Under the pieces are notes generated by a model that was not told the DNA's origin, ran no database searches, and saw only the letters and a program-made list of their open reading frames with translations. DNA of 38,216 nt from Psychromonas sp. (GTDB taxonomy: Bacteria; Pseudomonadota; Gammaproteobacteria; Enterobacterales; Psychromonadaceae): the NCBI GenBank assembly GCA_013619145.1, contig JABXKR010000313.1, positions 1-38,216 on the forward strand, read 5' to 3'. The position numbers were made by a program, and so were the translations under genes. Shown here one piece after another: positions 7,634 through 17,664 of the stretch. Positions within the stretch are counted from its first letter, which is position 1; each line of letters begins with the position of its first letter.

Positions 7634-8260
7634 ATGAAACGTTTATGGTTAGTATTATTTGTTTTTTGTTCATGTAATCTGGTTGCTGATGACATATCTA
7701 AACTTTATGAAGATAAAGAAAATCTGCAGTACGATGATCTCGTGGTTGATGTTAAAGGGTATAAAGTCCCTACGCAAGCAGCGTTTAAAGGTTGGATTTT
7801 ATTAAATCACGCCGAAGATAAAATACAAGGTATCGCGGATTATTTCCGTGCTGAAGGCATTGAGGTGAGCATGCCGTTGTATTTGATATTATTGCAAGGG
7901 ACCGACTGGGTGATGAATAACACCTCTTTATTTACCCTGCCGAATAAAAAACATCTGCCTGATATGGTTAATACGATTAAATTTATTCAGCAGTATATTG
8001 AACCAGAAATTGGCATTGTTATCCCAGTATCTGGTGAGCGTACCTCTATTTATAACAATAATGCGGGGGGAGCGGCTCGCAGTAAACATCTTAATTTTTG
8101 TGCCTTAGATATGGTGCCTCTTGAAGATATTAATCGCCAGGATTTACATAAAAAACTTAATGCTATCCACAAAAAATACGGCGCTAAATATAAAGTAGGG
8201 TTAGGGTTATATTCTGGTGTGCGCTTTCACATTGATACTTGTGGATACCGTGCCTGGTAA
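7634..8260 (+). CDS. exported M15-family D,D-carboxypeptidase-like protein
   Basis: The 208-aa product has an N-terminal signal sequence (MKRLWLVLFVFCSCNLVA). Its C-terminal half carries the M15 peptidase zinc site: S150-K-H152 ... D159 (SKHLNFCALD) and H199-I-D201 (RFHIDT). The family cuts D-Ala-D-Ala or related cell-wall peptide bonds in the periplasm. The residues are visible; the substrate is inferred. A strong GGAGG lies eight bases before the ATG. It is in the same orientation as the DUF4344 gene, 123 bp downstream, and followed by a 12-bp-stem hairpin. The N-terminal 100 residues have no motif I recognise. Confidence 0.85.
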   Translation: MKRLWLVLFVFCSCNLVADDISKLYEDKENLQYDDLVVDVKGYKVPTQAAFKGWILLNHAEDKIQGIADYFRAEGIEVSMPLYLILLQGTDWVMNNTSLFTLPNKKHLPDMVNTIKFIQQYIEPEIGIVIPVSGERTSIYNNNAGGAARSKHLNFCALDMVPLEDINRQDLHKKLNAIHKKYGAKYKVGLGLYSGVRFHIDTCGYRAW

Positions 8261-8569
8261 GGATAAAACGCTATATATTATGCTATGGAATACCTTTATG
8301 GGTAATAAATACAGGTATTCCATATAATTATTCTGTACATCTATCTGATTTGTGGTGTTGCTTATTACTCAAGTAGAGGAGTGGCTCTCAAAACAGATGA
8401 CTGTGAGCGCTTAACAATTGCTCAAATCAATTATTACCTCACAGCGCTTGTCTTTATTCTTAAGCACTGATTGCACTATGCTCCATGAAATATTAATCTA
8501 CTCCTGATAGGTTGTTTCGGCCGAAAATTAAATTTTTCCTAACTTTATTAAATAAGACTAGACTTAAAG
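8261..8569. other. intergenic region between the M15 gene and clpS
   Basis: No gene is visible in these 309 bp. They contain the hairpin at 8284-8324, a 12-bp palindrome TTTCGGCCGAAA (8515-8526), and a possible clpS promoter, TTGCAC (8471-8476), 17 bp, TAATCT (8494-8499). In E. coli a divergent cspD occupies the position upstream of clpS; it is absent here. Confidence 0.5.
8284..8324 (+). terminator. long hairpin after the M15 gene
   Basis: TATGGAATACCT (8284-8295) and AGGTATTCCATA (8313-8324) are perfectly complementary, a 12-bp stem with a 17-nt loop. It begins 23 bp after the M15 stop. The following bases are AT-rich but lack a clean T-run, so termination efficiency is uncertain. Confidence 0.5.
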
Positions 8570-8896
8570 ATGAGCGATAAAAATCCCCCTCAAACAGGTA
8601 ATGAATCAGCAACGATTGAGCGATCTGAAACAAGACTGGTTCCACCCTCTATGTATAATGTGTTGTTACATAATGATGATTATACGCCGATGGATTTTGT
8701 GATTGATGTGTTGCAGTGCTTTTTCCGCTTAGATAACGAATCTGCAACCGAAGTTATGCTCAATGTTCATTATAAACAGGTCGGTATTTGTGGCACATTT
8801 ACAGCCGAAATAGCAGAAACCAAAGTGGCACAAGTAATGAATTATGCGAAACAAAATGAACATCCTCTACGATGTTCGATGGAAAAAGAATCATAA
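8570..8896 (+). CDS. clpS: ATP-dependent Clp protease adaptor ClpS
   Basis: ClpS binds proteins with destabilising N-terminal residues and hands them to ClpAP. The 108-aa product has the diagnostic core [20 protein letters not shown], followed by VLQCFF, the MLNVHYK pocket segment, [17 protein letters not shown] and a C-terminal [10 protein letters not shown]. The first 25 residues form the variable extension that engages ClpA. It lies 45 bp upstream of clpA in the same direction, the usual arrangement. The ribosome-binding site (TAAAG) is weak. Confidence 0.97.
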   Translation: MSDKNPPQTGNESATIERSETRLVPPSMYNVLLHNDDYTPMDFVIDVLQCFFRLDNESATEVMLNVHYKQVGICGTFTAEIAETKVAQVMNYAKQNEHPLRCSMEKES

Positions 8897-8941
8897 ATAT
8901 GGCAAAAGTTCGCTCAGTAATTAACTCTCCAGGAGGCGTTT

Positions 8942-11089
8942 ATGTTAGATAAAGCGTTAGAAAACAGTTTAGATTTAGCCTTCCATTTTGCCTTTGAAAA
9001 ATCGCATGAATTTATGACGGTAGAGCACTTGTTGCTTGCTCTATTGGAAAATGATGAAATTAAAACATTATTAACGGCATGCTCTGTTGATCTGGTATCT
9101 CTACATATCGAGATTGTTACATTCTTAGAAAGCATACCTTCAATACCTGAAGTACAAACACAAAAGATTGAAATTCAACCAACTATTGCTTTTGAACGTG
9201 TTTTACAGCGCGCTATTTTTCATGTGCAGTCATCTGGCAGTACCGAAGTATCGGCCGCTAGTGTACTGGTTGCTATTTTTAGTGAGCAGGAATCTCAAGC
9301 AGTCTTTTTCTTGAAAAAAGCACATCTTTCCCGCTTAGATGTGGTCAATTATATTTCTCATGGCATCACTAAGTCGGCGGATTCGGCTCCTGAGTTTTTT
9401 CAGGAGCAAGTAAACAATGAAACTGTTATTGAACAAACAGAAGAGATGCCTTTTACCATCAATTTAAATGAACAGGTCGAGGCTGGCATTATTGATCCGC
9501 TTATTGGACGTGATAAAGAGGTCGAGCGTTGTGTGCAGATTTTATGTCGTCGCCGTAAAAACAATCCGTTATTAGTGGGGGAAGCGGGTGTCGGTAAAAC
9601 GGCTATTGCTGAAGGGCTGGCGTATCGTATCGTTAATAAAAATGTACCTGATGTTATTGAAGATAATATTATTTATTCGCTTGATATGGGCGCGTTGCTG
9701 GCGGGAACAAAATACCGAGGTGAATTTGAGCAGCGTTTTAAAACGGTATTAACTCAACTGGAAGAGCAAGATAATGCCATTTTATTTATTGATGAAATTC
9801 ATACCATTATCGGAGCAGGGGCGGCAACGGGGGGGCAGCTTGATGCGGCCAATTTATTAAAACCATTATTAAGTGGCGGTAAACTACGCTGTATGGGCTC
9901 GACGACTTATAAAGAGTTTGGTCAGATCTTTGAAAAGGAGCATGCATTGGCGCGACGTTTCCAAAAAGTCGATGTGCTTGAACCCTCAATAAAAGAGACC
10001 GGACAAATATTATTAGGTTTACGCTCGCGTTATGAAAAGCATCATCAAGTTCGTTATACCAATAAAGCCTTAATGGCCGCTGCTGAACTTAGTGCAAAAT
10101 ATATTAACGATCGTCATCTTCCTGATAAAGCGATTGATGTGATCGATGAGGCGGGCTCGCAAATGCGTTTACTGCCGCCAAGTAAACGTAAAAAAACCAT
10201 TGGTGTATTAGAAATTGAAAGCATTATAGCTAAAATTGCACGTATCCCACAAAAATCGGTGACCAGTTCAGATAAAGAGTTAAAACCTATTGGCTCATTC
10301 CTTTTTGCCGGGCCGACAGGTGTGGGTAAAACAGAAGTAACACAACAGCTTGCTAAGGCGATGGGGGTGGAGCTTTTACGTTTTGATATGTCAGAATATA
10401 TGGAAAAACATACGGTTTCTCGTCTATTAGGTGCGCCTCCCGGTTATGTCGGCTATGAGCAGGCGGGGTTATTAACTGATGCGGTTGTTAAACATCCTTA
10501 TGCGGTTCTGCTTTTAGATGAAATAGAAAAAGCGCACAGTGATATATACAATATTTTATTGCAAGTTATGGATCACGGTACATTAACTGATAATAATGGC
10601 CGCAAAGCGGATTTCCGAAATATTATTTTGGTGATGACAACCAATGCGGGGGTTCGCGAAACGACTAAACAAAATATTGGTTTTAAAGATCAAAAAGACT
10701 CGCATAAAGTGATGGATGAAATAAATAAACTATTTTCTCCTGAGTTTCGTAACCGTCTGGATAATATTATCTGGTTTAATCATCTTGAATTAGATGTTAT
10801 TTATCAAGTGGTTGATAAATTTATTGTGCAGCTACAAGCGCAATTAGATAAAAAACAGATTTCACTAGAGGTCACTGAAACTGCGCGCAATTGGTTAGCT
10901 GAGCAAGGCTATGATCGTGCGATGGGGGCACGTCCGATGGCTCGTCTGATTCAGGAAAAACTGAAAAAACCACTTGCTAATGAGATCTTATTTGGTGAAT
11001 TACAAAATGGTGGCAGTGTCACAGTTTCGTTTGATAAGCAGAAGCAGGGCATCATCTTTGATTACGCTAAAACGTTAGCATTGAGTTGA
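8942..11089 (+). CDS. clpA: ATP-dependent Clp protease ATP-binding subunit ClpA, with an internal deletion
   Basis: ClpA is the double-ring AAA+ unfoldase that feeds ClpP. The 715-aa product has the N-domain ([14 protein letters not shown]), D1 Walker A GEAGVGKT (K219) and Walker B ILFIDEIH, and D2 Walker A GPTGVGKT (K463) and Walker [11 protein letters not shown]. The ClpP-docking tripeptide is IGF, and the C-terminus is typical ([10 protein letters not shown]). In E. coli the two Walker lysines are K220 and K501, 281 apart; here they are 244 apart, so 37 residues are missing. The gap is at [11 protein letters not shown] (residues 442-452), where E. coli has a linker with LVFGQDKAI, the adenine-pocket element of D2. 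The frame is intact on both sides. AGGAGG precedes the ATG at 8942. Confidence 0.95.
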   Translation: MLDKALENSLDLAFHFAFEKSHEFMTVEHLLLALLENDEIKTLLTACSVDLVSLHIEIVTFLESIPSIPEVQTQKIEIQPTIAFERVLQRAIFHVQSSGSTEVSAASVLVAIFSEQESQAVFFLKKAHLSRLDVVNYISHGITKSADSAPEFFQEQVNNETVIEQTEEMPFTINLNEQVEAGIIDPLIGRDKEVERCVQILCRRRKNNPLLVGEAGVGKTAIAEGLAYRIVNKNVPDVIEDNIIYSLDMGALLAGTKYRGEFEQRFKTVLTQLEEQDNAILFIDEIHTIIGAGAATGGQLDAANLLKPLLSGGKLRCMGSTTYKEFGQIFEKEHALARRFQKVDVLEPSIKETGQILLGLRSRYEKHHQVRYTNKALMAAAELSAKYINDRHLPDKAIDVIDEAGSQMRLLPPSKRKKTIGVLEIESIIAKIARIPQKSVTSSDKELKPIGSFLFAGPTGVGKTEVTQQLAKAMGVELLRFDMSEYMEKHTVSRLLGAPPGYVGYEQAGLLTDAVVKHPYAVLLLDEIEKAHSDIYNILLQVMDHGTLTDNNGRKADFRNIILVMTTNAGVRETTKQNIGFKDQKDSHKVMDEINKLFSPEFRNRLDNIIWFNHLELDVIYQVVDKFIVQLQAQLDKKQISLEVTETARNWLAEQGYDRAMGARPMARLIQEKLKKPLANEILFGELQNGGSVTVSFDKQKQGIIFDYAKTLALS

Positions 11090-11109
11090 TTGTTTTTATT
11101 TAGTTTTCA

Positions 11110-11154
11110 AAGAGCAATAAAAAACCAGCTTCAAGCTGGTTTTTTATTGCTCTT
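11110..11154. terminator. bidirectional intrinsic terminator between clpA and infA
   Basis: A 22-bp perfect inverted repeat (11110-11131 against 11133-11154) has a core CCAGCTTCAAGCTGG flanked by A-run and T-run. It can terminate clpA on the plus strand and infA on the minus strand. Confidence 0.93.
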
Positions 11155-11195
11155 TTAAGTGTGCTTAAAAGAGTGATATTCAGTGCGCTTAAAAA

Positions 11196-11435
<240 letters not shown>

Positions 11436-11441
11436 TTATAT

Positions 11442-11462
11442 ATACCCAAATTTATTGGGTAT
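11442..11462 (-). promoter_or_regulatory. hairpin in the infA leader
   Basis: ATACCCAA (11442-11449) and TTGGGTAT (11455-11462) form a perfect 8-bp stem with a 5-nt loop, located 27-47 nt upstream of the infA start codon. There is no T-run. It may stabilise the leader or influence translation; this is inferred from structure only. Confidence 0.45.
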
Positions 11463-11546
11463 GGTTGTAATTTCAATCGGCGCATAATGCCAGAATTATC
11501 GAATAGGGTAAAGGATTGTTGCTTATTTATTAAGCCACTTATGGTA

Positions 11547-11576
11547 ATTATAGCAAGTAAATAGCCAGTGAATCAA
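11547..11576 (-). promoter_or_regulatory. sigma-70 promoter for infA
   Basis: On the minus strand TTGATT (11571-11576), an 18-bp spacer and TATAAT (11547-11552) predict a start near 11540, giving an infA leader of about 125 nt. The promoter lies in the bpt-infA gap just after the bpt stop. Confidence 0.6.
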
Positions 11577-11587
11577 AATAGGGCAGT

Positions 11588-12307
11588 TTAATTAAAATTC
11601 AACCACTGCCCATCTATAAATCGCTGGTGGGGATTGAACTGCGTTTTGTAATTCATCTTCTGGCAGTTTTCAATATAGTACCCGAGATATAACCAATCAA
11701 TATCAAATTCCTTGGCTAATTTTAATTGGCTTAATACGGCAAATTTTCCAAGAGAGTAGTCTCGATAATCGGGATCATAAAAACAATAAAAAGCGCTCCA
11801 GGCTTGGTTTTTTTTGCTGTTCACCTGATCTGTAACACTGACCGAAATTAACTTATCTTGATCATAAATTTCAATAAACAGCGTTTTATTCCAGGTCGAT
11901 TTAATAAATCCCTCATATTGATCGGTTGACGCCGGAAACATTGGCCCGTCAGAGTGGATTTGATTGATGTAACGTTGGTACAAGTTGAAATATTGTGTTT
12001 TGGCAACTTCACTTATTTCAATACGGAATTTTTTGTTTTTATTAAACAAACGTCTCTGACTGCGTGACTTTTTAAACTGCTTAATAGAGATGCGTAGTGA
12101 TTGGCAGGCTTGGCAGTGAGCGCAGTGCGGGCGATAAACTTGATCGCCACTACGACGGAAGCCGTTTGCCAGTAAAGTAGGGTAAAAATGCTGTGCATTG
12201 ATTTGCGGTTCAATAAGCATAATCAGTTGCTCTTCATGATCCGCTAAATAGGAACATGGAAATGCTTTTGTGATACCGACATTTAATGAGACTGTTTGAG
12301 TGGACAA
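11588..12307 (-). CDS. bpt: aspartate/glutamate leucyltransferase (Bpt)
   Basis: Bpt transfers leucine from Leu-tRNA to proteins starting with Asp or Glu, creating N-degrons read by ClpS-ClpAP. The 239-aa product has the ATE N-terminal cysteine region (FPCSYL ... YRPHCAHCQACQSLRI). It also has the conserved SDGPMFPAS segment and the C-terminal acyltransferase motifs (LGKFAVLSQ, LYLGYYIENCQKMNYK, FNPHQ). Length fits the family. It is clustered with infA, clpA and clpS, which supports the role. The usual companion aat, for Leu/Phe transfer, is not in the window. Confidence 0.95.
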   Translation of the reverse strand: MSTQTVSLNVGITKAFPCSYLADHEEQLIMLIEPQINAQHFYPTLLANGFRRSGDQVYRPHCAHCQACQSLRISIKQFKKSRSQRRLFNKNKKFRIEISEVAKTQYFNLYQRYINQIHSDGPMFPASTDQYEGFIKSTWNKTLFIEIYDQDKLISVSVTDQVNSKKNQAWSAFYCFYDPDYRDYSLGKFAVLSQLKLAKEFDIDWLYLGYYIENCQKMNYKTQFNPHQRFIDGQWLNFN

Positions 12308-12410
12308 ATTCTACCTATTGCTGTTGCTGGTGATAAATAAACCTTACTAAATAAGTCGGTCTTTGTTACAGTTTTATAGGAAATATTAACATTATCAAAG
12401 GATATTAAAA

Positions 12411-12722
12411 ATGAACGTGCAAACAATAATAGAAAAAAAAATCACAGATAATGTATCGGTTGATTTCTTAAATATTGAAAATGAAAGCTATCGTCATGCT
12501 GTACCTGCAAATTCACAAACACACTTTAAAGTGATATTAGTTAGTGAAACTTTCGAGGGAATGCCGCTGATTGCACGTCACCGTTTAGTGAATAAGCTCT
12601 TAAATGAGGAATTGGCAGGGCCAATTCATGCTCTCGCTTTACATACCTATACCCCAATACAATGGCTTGAAAAAAATAGAACAGCTCCGGATTCAGGTAA
12701 CTGTTTAGGTGGCGGGAAATAA
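12411..12722 (+). CDS. bolA: BolA family protein
   Basis: BolA-type proteins partner with monothiol glutaredoxins in Fe-S and iron handling, and affect morphology in E. coli. The 103-aa product shows the family core: NESYRHAVPANSQTHFKV, then LIARHRLVNKLLNEEL and the IHALALHTYTP motif with its conserved histidine. It lies just upstream of nqrA, as in Vibrio and Shewanella, and divergent from bpt with a 103-bp gap. AAAGGA lies about ten bases before the ATG. A glycine-rich tail (CLGGGK) ends the protein. Confidence 0.93.
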   Translation: MNVQTIIEKKITDNVSVDFLNIENESYRHAVPANSQTHFKVILVSETFEGMPLIARHRLVNKLLNEELAGPIHALALHTYTPIQWLEKNRTAPDSGNCLGGGK

Positions 12723-13035
12723 TAGCATTTTAATAAAAAACGCAATTTAAATACCTTAAATTTTCTGTTTTATAGGTTGGGATAATGCTCTTTTTTTAAA
12801 GAATGTTAAAAAAAAGTATTTATGTAAATTTATTTCACATAAAAATTTGAACTAGAATCACTAACCCTGCTCTTTTCATATAGTAATTTCCCCTTTTATA
12901 ATGGTATTATTCGCGAGAATTTTTTAGTCTGTTTGTTATCTGGTTGTTAAATTTATTAAGCAGTCAGAAAGCTTATAATGTTTTTATGCCGCAAGGCATC
13001 TAACTTTTCTTCCCGTAAACATAGTGCAAGAGAAT
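12723..13035 (+). promoter_or_regulatory. leader and promoter region of the nqr operon
   Basis: No gene is visible in these 313 AT-rich bases. There are two possible sigma-70 promoters: TTTTCA (12873-12878), 18 bp, TATAAT (12897-12902); and a weaker one with TATAAT at 12974-12979. A small hairpin with a GNRA tetraloop, ATGCC-GCAA-GGCAT (12986-12999), lies about 37 nt before the nqrA start. No clear FNR or CRP site was found. Confidence 0.5.
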
Positions 13036-14376
13036 ATGATTACTATAAAAAAAGGACTGGACCTTCCAATTTTAGGAACACCAGAGCAAGTGATTCAGGA
13101 TGGTCCAACCATCACTGAAGTCGCTATACTGGGTGAAGAATATGTGGGAATGCGTCCGTCAATGGCTGTTAAAGCCGGAGACACAGTAAAAAAAGGTCAA
13201 CTTCTTTTTAGTGATAAGAAGAATGCTGGCGTAAAGTTTACCGCTCCAGCGTCTGGTGTAGTTAAAGAGATTAACCGCGGTGCAAAACGAGTTCTGCAGT
13301 CAGTTGTTATTTCTGTTGAAGGTCAGGAGAGTATCTCTTTTCCAAAATATGAAAGCGCGCAGTTGGCAAGCATTGAACGCAGCGAGATTGTCGCAAACTT
13401 GGTTGAATCTGGTGCATGGACAGCGCTACGCACTCGTCCATTTAGTAAAGTGCCTGAAATTGCAGCAGTACCCGCTTCTATCTTTGTCACCGCGATGGAT
13501 ACCAATCCTTTGGCTGCAAATGCCGAATTAATCATCAATGAAAATCAACAAGCATTTAGCGATGGTTTAGCACTGTTATCGCAATTAACTGCGGGCAAAG
13601 TTTATGTTTGTAAAGGTGAGTCAAGCTTACCCAAGTCAACACTGGCAAATGTAGAAGAGAAGCTGTTTTCTGGTGTCCACCCGGCAGGTTTACCTGGTAC
13701 TCATATTCATTTCATTGATCCAGTGTCAATCAGCAAACAGGTATGGTCAATCAATTACCAAGATGTTATTGCATTCGGGTTACTGTTTACCAGTGGTGAG
13801 CTTTATGTCAGTAAAGTTATCTCACTGGCAGGTCCTGCGGTTAAAAAACCGCGTCTATTACGCACGACAATCGGAGCATCAATTGCCCAGTTAACTGCAA
13901 ATGAGTTAATTGCAGGTGAAATTCGCACAATTTCCGGTTCTGTATTATCTGGCACAACAGCAACAGCTGCTCATGCATTTTTAGGACGCTACCATAATCA
14001 GGTGTCAGCGTTAGTTGAAGGTTATGAGAAAGAGTTATTTGGCTGGGGTGTACCTGGTGGTGATAAATTCTCAGTCGCGAAGATATTTATCTCTGCATTA
14101 AATAAAGCAAAACGTTTTGCTTTTACCACTTCAACAGGTGGCAGTAGCCGCGCAATGGTACCAATCGGTCAATATGAACGTGTTATGCCGTTAGATATTT
14201 TACCAACTATGTTATTACGTGATCTCATTGTTGGTGACAGTGATGGGGCGCAAACATTAGGCTGTTTAGAGTTAGATGAAGAAGATTTGGCATTATGTAC
14301 TTATGTTTGCCCTGGCAAGTATGATTACGGCTCAATCTTACGTGATAATCTAAGTAAAATTGAAAAGGAAGGCTAA
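13036..14376 (+). CDS. nqrA: Na+-translocating NADH:quinone reductase subunit A
   Basis: NqrA is the cytoplasmic, quinone-associated subunit of Na+-NQR, the sodium-pumping respiratory entry complex. The product starts [20 protein letters not shown] and continues with [10 protein letters not shown] and [20 protein letters not shown], strongly conserved in the family. The frame is open from GTG 13024. Choosing ATG 13036 gives 446 aa, the same length and N-terminus as the Vibrio protein, although the ribosome-binding site (AAGAG) is close to the ATG. It is the first gene of nqrABCDEF-apbE-nqrM, with nqrB two bases downstream. Confidence 0.97.
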   Translation: MITIKKGLDLPILGTPEQVIQDGPTITEVAILGEEYVGMRPSMAVKAGDTVKKGQLLFSDKKNAGVKFTAPASGVVKEINRGAKRVLQSVVISVEGQESISFPKYESAQLASIERSEIVANLVESGAWTALRTRPFSKVPEIAAVPASIFVTAMDTNPLAANAELIINENQQAFSDGLALLSQLTAGKVYVCKGESSLPKSTLANVEEKLFSGVHPAGLPGTHIHFIDPVSISKQVWSINYQDVIAFGLLFTSGELYVSKVISLAGPAVKKPRLLRTTIGASIAQLTANELIAGEIRTISGSVLSGTTATAAHAFLGRYHNQVSALVEGYEKELFGWGVPGGDKFSVAKIFISALNKAKRFAFTTSTGGSSRAMVPIGQYERVMPLDILPTMLLRDLIVGDSDGAQTLGCLELDEEDLALCTYVCPGKYDYGSILRDNLSKIEKEG

Positions 14377-14378
14377 GC

Positions 14379-15587
14379 ATGAATCTTAAGCATTTACTTG
14401 AGAAAATGGAGCCGCATTTTGAAGCGGGAGGCCGTTTTGAAAAGGGCTATGCTCTGTTCGAAGCAACGGCAACCTTTTTCTATACCCCTGGACTTGTAAC
14501 TAAAGGGATCACTCATGTACGTGACGGTATTGACCTTAAACGTATGATGATCTTTGTTTGGTTGGCAACTTTTCCTACTATGTTTTTCGGTATGTACAAT
14601 ACTGGTATTCAAGCAAACGAAGCTATTATTGGCGGGTTTTCTGCATTAGATGATTGGCGCGTAGCGATTCTAAATATCCTTGGCGTAACCATGGGATCTG
14701 GTGCCGGATTATTCGATAACCTTCTCTTTGGTGCAATGTACTTTGTTCCAATTTATGCCGTCACATTTATTGTTGGTGGTTTCTGGGAAGTATTATTTGC
14801 AACTGTACGTAAACATGAAGTCAACGAAGGTTTCTTCGTTTCTTCTGTACTGTTCGCATTAATTGTTCCTGCGACGATTCCGCTATGGCAAGTGGCTTTA
14901 GGTATTACCTTTGGTGTGGTTGTTGCTAAAGAGATCTTTGGTGGCACCGGGCGTAACTTCTTAAATCCGGCTTTAGCTGGTCGTGCATTTTTATTCTTTG
15001 CATACCCGACTGATATTTCTGGTGATGCGGTCTGGACTGCGGTAGATGGTTTCTCTGGAGCAACATCTTTAAGTGTTGCTTCACAAGGAGGCTTAGATGC
15101 AATCGCACAATCAGGTTTAACTTGGATGGATGCCTTCCTAGGCAATATGCAAGGTAGTATTGGTGAAGTGTCTACATTGGCTATTTTAATCGGTGGTGCA
15201 TTTATTGTTATTACCGGTATTGCATCATGGCGAATTATTGGCGGTGTGATGATTGGTATGATTGCTATTTCAACACTGTTTAATTTTATCGGTAGTGATA
15301 CCAATAATATGTTTGAACTGCCTTGGTATTGGCATTTTGTGATGGGTGGTTTTGCCTTTGGTATGGTCTTTATGGCAACGGATCCGGTATCAGCATCATT
15401 TACTGATAAAGGTAAGTGGGCGTATGGTATTTTGATTGGTGTGATGGTTGTACTTATCCGAGTTGTCAATCCAGCGTTCCCTGAAGGTATGATGCTGGCA
15501 ATTTTATTTGCTAATCTGTTCGCGCCACTATTTGACTACTTTGTGGTACAAGGAAATATCAAACGGAGGTTGTCTCGTAATGTCTAA
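14379..15587 (+). CDS. nqrB: Na+-translocating NADH:quinone reductase subunit B
   Basis: NqrB is a large membrane subunit that binds riboflavin and a covalent FMN and forms part of the Na+ path. The 402-aa product has about ten hydrophobic segments and the flavinylation motif SGATS, with Thr229 as the predicted FMN-phosphothreonine site. It also has [19 protein letters not shown] and [15 protein letters not shown], typical of NqrB/RnfD. The N-terminus ([18 protein letters not shown]) is canonical. It overlaps nqrC by 8 bp. ApbE, encoded downstream, would attach the FMN. Confidence 0.97.
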   Translation: MNLKHLLEKMEPHFEAGGRFEKGYALFEATATFFYTPGLVTKGITHVRDGIDLKRMMIFVWLATFPTMFFGMYNTGIQANEAIIGGFSALDDWRVAILNILGVTMGSGAGLFDNLLFGAMYFVPIYAVTFIVGGFWEVLFATVRKHEVNEGFFVSSVLFALIVPATIPLWQVALGITFGVVVAKEIFGGTGRNFLNPALAGRAFLFFAYPTDISGDAVWTAVDGFSGATSLSVASQGGLDAIAQSGLTWMDAFLGNMQGSIGEVSTLAILIGGAFIVITGIASWRIIGGVMIGMIAISTLFNFIGSDTNNMFELPWYWHFVMGGFAFGMVFMATDPVSASFTDKGKWAYGILIGVMVVLIRVVNPAFPEGMMLAILFANLFAPLFDYFVVQGNIKRRLSRNV

Positions 15588-16359
15588 TCAACAAGAAACA
15601 TTCGCCAAAACAATATGGGTGGTACTAGCTGTATGTCTAGTCTGCTCAATTATTGTAGCAGGGTCTGCAGTTGGCTTACGCTCAACACAGTTAGCCAATA
15701 AAGAAAAAGACAAGCAGAGTAATATTCTTGCAGTTGCGGGTTTAGAAACCGATAAAACGATTGCTGAAATATTTGCAACTAATATTCAAACCAAGTTAGT
15801 TGATTTATCAACGGGTAATTTTGTTGAAAATATTGATGCTGCAAGCTACGACCAACGTAAGGCAGCTAAAGATCCTGCAAAAAGTATAAAACTGAGTGCA
15901 GAGCAGAATGTAGCTAAAATAGGTCGTCGTGCCAATCTTGCGACTGTTTACTTAGTATCTGATGATGATGGTCAACTGCAACGTATTATTTTACCTGTTC
16001 ATGGTGCTGGTTTATGGTCAACTATGTATGCTTTTGTAGCAATCAAAGCAGATGGTAATACTATCGAAGCATTAACTTATTATGATCAAGGTGAAACTCC
16101 CGGGCTAGGTGGCGAAGTTGAGAATTCTCGCTGGCGTTCACTTTGGGCCGGTAAGCAACTTTTTGATGCACAAGGTAAACCTGCAATTAAAGTTATTAAA
16201 GGCCACGCATCTGCTGATTCAAAACATGAAATTGATGGTCTGTCTGGTGCAACGCTTACCAGTGTCGGTGTAGAGCATACATTTACGTTTTGGTTAGGCA
16301 AGCAGGGTTTTGGAACGTTTCTTAGCAAAGTTCGAGAAGGAGCGCTAAACAATGGCTAA
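15580..16359 (+). CDS. nqrC: Na+-translocating NADH:quinone reductase subunit C
   Basis: NqrC carries the second covalent FMN on a periplasmic domain held by a transmembrane helix. The 259-aa product starts [16 protein letters not shown] and has a membrane anchor at residues 11-33. It ends with the flavinylation motif [10 protein letters not shown], in which Thr225 matches the known FMN threonine of Vibrio NqrC. A longer frame opens at 15508, but the ATG at 15580 has GGAGG nine bases upstream and gives the family length. It overlaps nqrB by 8 bp and nqrD by 8 bp. Confidence 0.97.
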   Translation: MSNQQETFAKTIWVVLAVCLVCSIIVAGSAVGLRSTQLANKEKDKQSNILAVAGLETDKTIAEIFATNIQTKLVDLSTGNFVENIDAASYDQRKAAKDPAKSIKLSAEQNVAKIGRRANLATVYLVSDDDGQLQRIILPVHGAGLWSTMYAFVAIKADGNTIEALTYYDQGETPGLGGEVENSRWRSLWAGKQLFDAQGKPAIKVIKGHASADSKHEIDGLSGATLTSVGVEHTFTFWLGKQGFGTFLSKVREGALNNG

Positions 16360-16984
16360 ATCAAATGAATTAAAAGCGGTATTAACATCGCCAGTTGTCA
16401 GTAATAACCCAATTGCACTGCAAATCTTGGGTGTATGTTCGGCATTAGCGGTAACAAGTACATTAGAAACTGCATTTGTTATGACGATGGCAGTAATATT
16501 TGTAACTGCGTTTTCTAATCTGTTTATCTCAATGATTCGTAACCATATTCCAAATAGTGTGCGAATCATTGTACAGATGGCAATTATTGCATCATTAGTA
16601 ATCGTTGTTGACCAAGTATTAAAAGCATATGCTTTTGCTATCTCTAAACAGTTATCTGTTTATGTTGGTTTGATTATTACGAACTGTATTGTAATGGGAC
16701 GTGCGGAAGCATTCGCAATGAAAAACAGACCATTCCCAAGCTTTATGGATGGTATTGGTAACGGTTTAGGTTACGGTTTCATTCTTATTCTTGTTGGCGG
16801 TTTCCGTGAGTTATTTGGTTCCGGTGCACTGTTTGGTATCGAAATTTTACCATTAACCTCGAATGGCGGTTGGTACCAAAGTAATGGTCTGTTACTGCTT
16901 CCTCCGAGTGCGTTCTTTATCATTGGTGGCCTTATTTGGGTTATTCGAACCTTTAAACCTGAACAAGTTGAGCCAAAGGAGTAA
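16352..16984 (+). CDS. nqrD: Na+-translocating NADH:quinone reductase subunit D
   Basis: NqrD is a six-helix membrane subunit which, with NqrE, holds an intramembrane Fe-S centre. The 210-aa product has the hallmarks [17 protein letters not shown] and [17 protein letters not shown], the two cysteine-bearing half-helices, plus the GFRELFGSG motif. It is homologous to RnfE. It begins inside the end of nqrC (8-bp overlap) and nqrE follows after 5 bp. A GAAGGAG ribosome-binding site lies within nqrC. Confidence 0.97.
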   Translation: MAKSNELKAVLTSPVVSNNPIALQILGVCSALAVTSTLETAFVMTMAVIFVTAFSNLFISMIRNHIPNSVRIIVQMAIIASLVIVVDQVLKAYAFAISKQLSVYVGLIITNCIVMGRAEAFAMKNRPFPSFMDGIGNGLGYGFILILVGGFRELFGSGALFGIEILPLTSNGGWYQSNGLLLLPPSAFFIIGGLIWVIRTFKPEQVEPKE

Positions 16985-16989
16985 TTTAA

Positions 16990-17598
16990 ATGGAACATTA
17001 TCTTAGTTTATTTGTGCGTTCTATTTTCATTGAAAATATGGCACTCGCTTTCTTCCTTGGTATGTGTACATTCCTGGCTGTTTCTAAGAAAGTTAAAACG
17101 TCAATGGGTTTGGGGGTTGCGGTTATTGTTGTACTGGGGATCTCAGTACCTGTTAACCAGATCATCTACTTTAATCTGTTAGCGCCTGGTGCATTGGCGT
17201 GGGCTGGCCTTCCTGAAGCAGATCTCAGCTTCTTAGGGTTTATCACCTTTATTGGTGTGATTGCTGCATTAGTACAAATATTGGAAATGGTGTTAGATAA
17301 ATACTTTCCAGCTTTGTATCAGGCATTGGGGATTTTCCTGCCACTTATCACTGTTAACTGTGCCATTTTTGGTGGCGTAGCCTTTATGGTACAGCGTGAA
17401 TATGATTTAGTTGAATCGGCTATTTACGGTATTGGTAGTGGTGTTGGTTGGACATTGGCAATTGTTGCATTAGCGGGTATCCGTGAAAAAATGAAATATT
17501 CAGACGTGCCTGATGGTTTGCGTGGATTGGGTATTACATTTGTAACGGCTGGATTAATGGCATTAGGTTTTATGTCATTCTCTGGTATTCAACTGTAA
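16990..17598 (+). CDS. nqrE: Na+-translocating NADH:quinone reductase subunit E
   Basis: NqrE is the membrane partner of NqrD and a paralogue of RnfA (2329-2907 here). The 202-aa product has [36 protein letters not shown] and [14 protein letters not shown], containing the conserved cysteines. The pair lets the reader compare RnfA and NqrE within one genome. It ends 66 bp before nqrF. A hairpin fills that gap. Confidence 0.97.
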   Translation: MEHYLSLFVRSIFIENMALAFFLGMCTFLAVSKKVKTSMGLGVAVIVVLGISVPVNQIIYFNLLAPGALAWAGLPEADLSFLGFITFIGVIAALVQILEMVLDKYFPALYQALGIFLPLITVNCAIFGGVAFMVQREYDLVESAIYGIGSGVGWTLAIVALAGIREKMKYSDVPDGLRGLGITFVTAGLMALGFMSFSGIQL

Positions 17599-17628
17599 TT
17601 CTTGCTCTCTTAGGTTAAATGTAATTTC

Positions 17629-17644
17629 GGGGGCTAAGTCCCCC
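17629..17644 (+). promoter_or_regulatory. G/C hairpin between nqrE and nqrF
   Basis: GGGGG (17629-17633), loop CTAAGT, CCCCC (17640-17644). The stem is followed by TCAAAAC, not a T-run, so it is unlikely to be an intrinsic terminator. It may mark an mRNA processing or stability boundary in the operon, or slow ribosomes before nqrF. It starts 30 bp after the nqrE stop. Confidence 0.5.
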
Positions 17645-17664
17645 TCAAAACAAGGAAAAAGTCG

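Noticed and set aside
8385-8445. CRP-like TGTGA and TCACA half-sites upstream of clpS
   Set aside because: The half-sites are far more than 6 bp apart, so they do not form a CRP operator.
8942-11089. ClpA shortfall as a frameshift or pseudogene
   Set aside because: The frame is continuous, all catalytic motifs are present, and the gap is a clean multiple of three. It is therefore called an in-frame deletion, not a broken gene.
14753-15469. 238-codon minus-strand frame
   Set aside because: Lies entirely antisense to nqrB and has a composition rich in Pro/Ile/Thr, typical of the complement of a membrane-protein gene.
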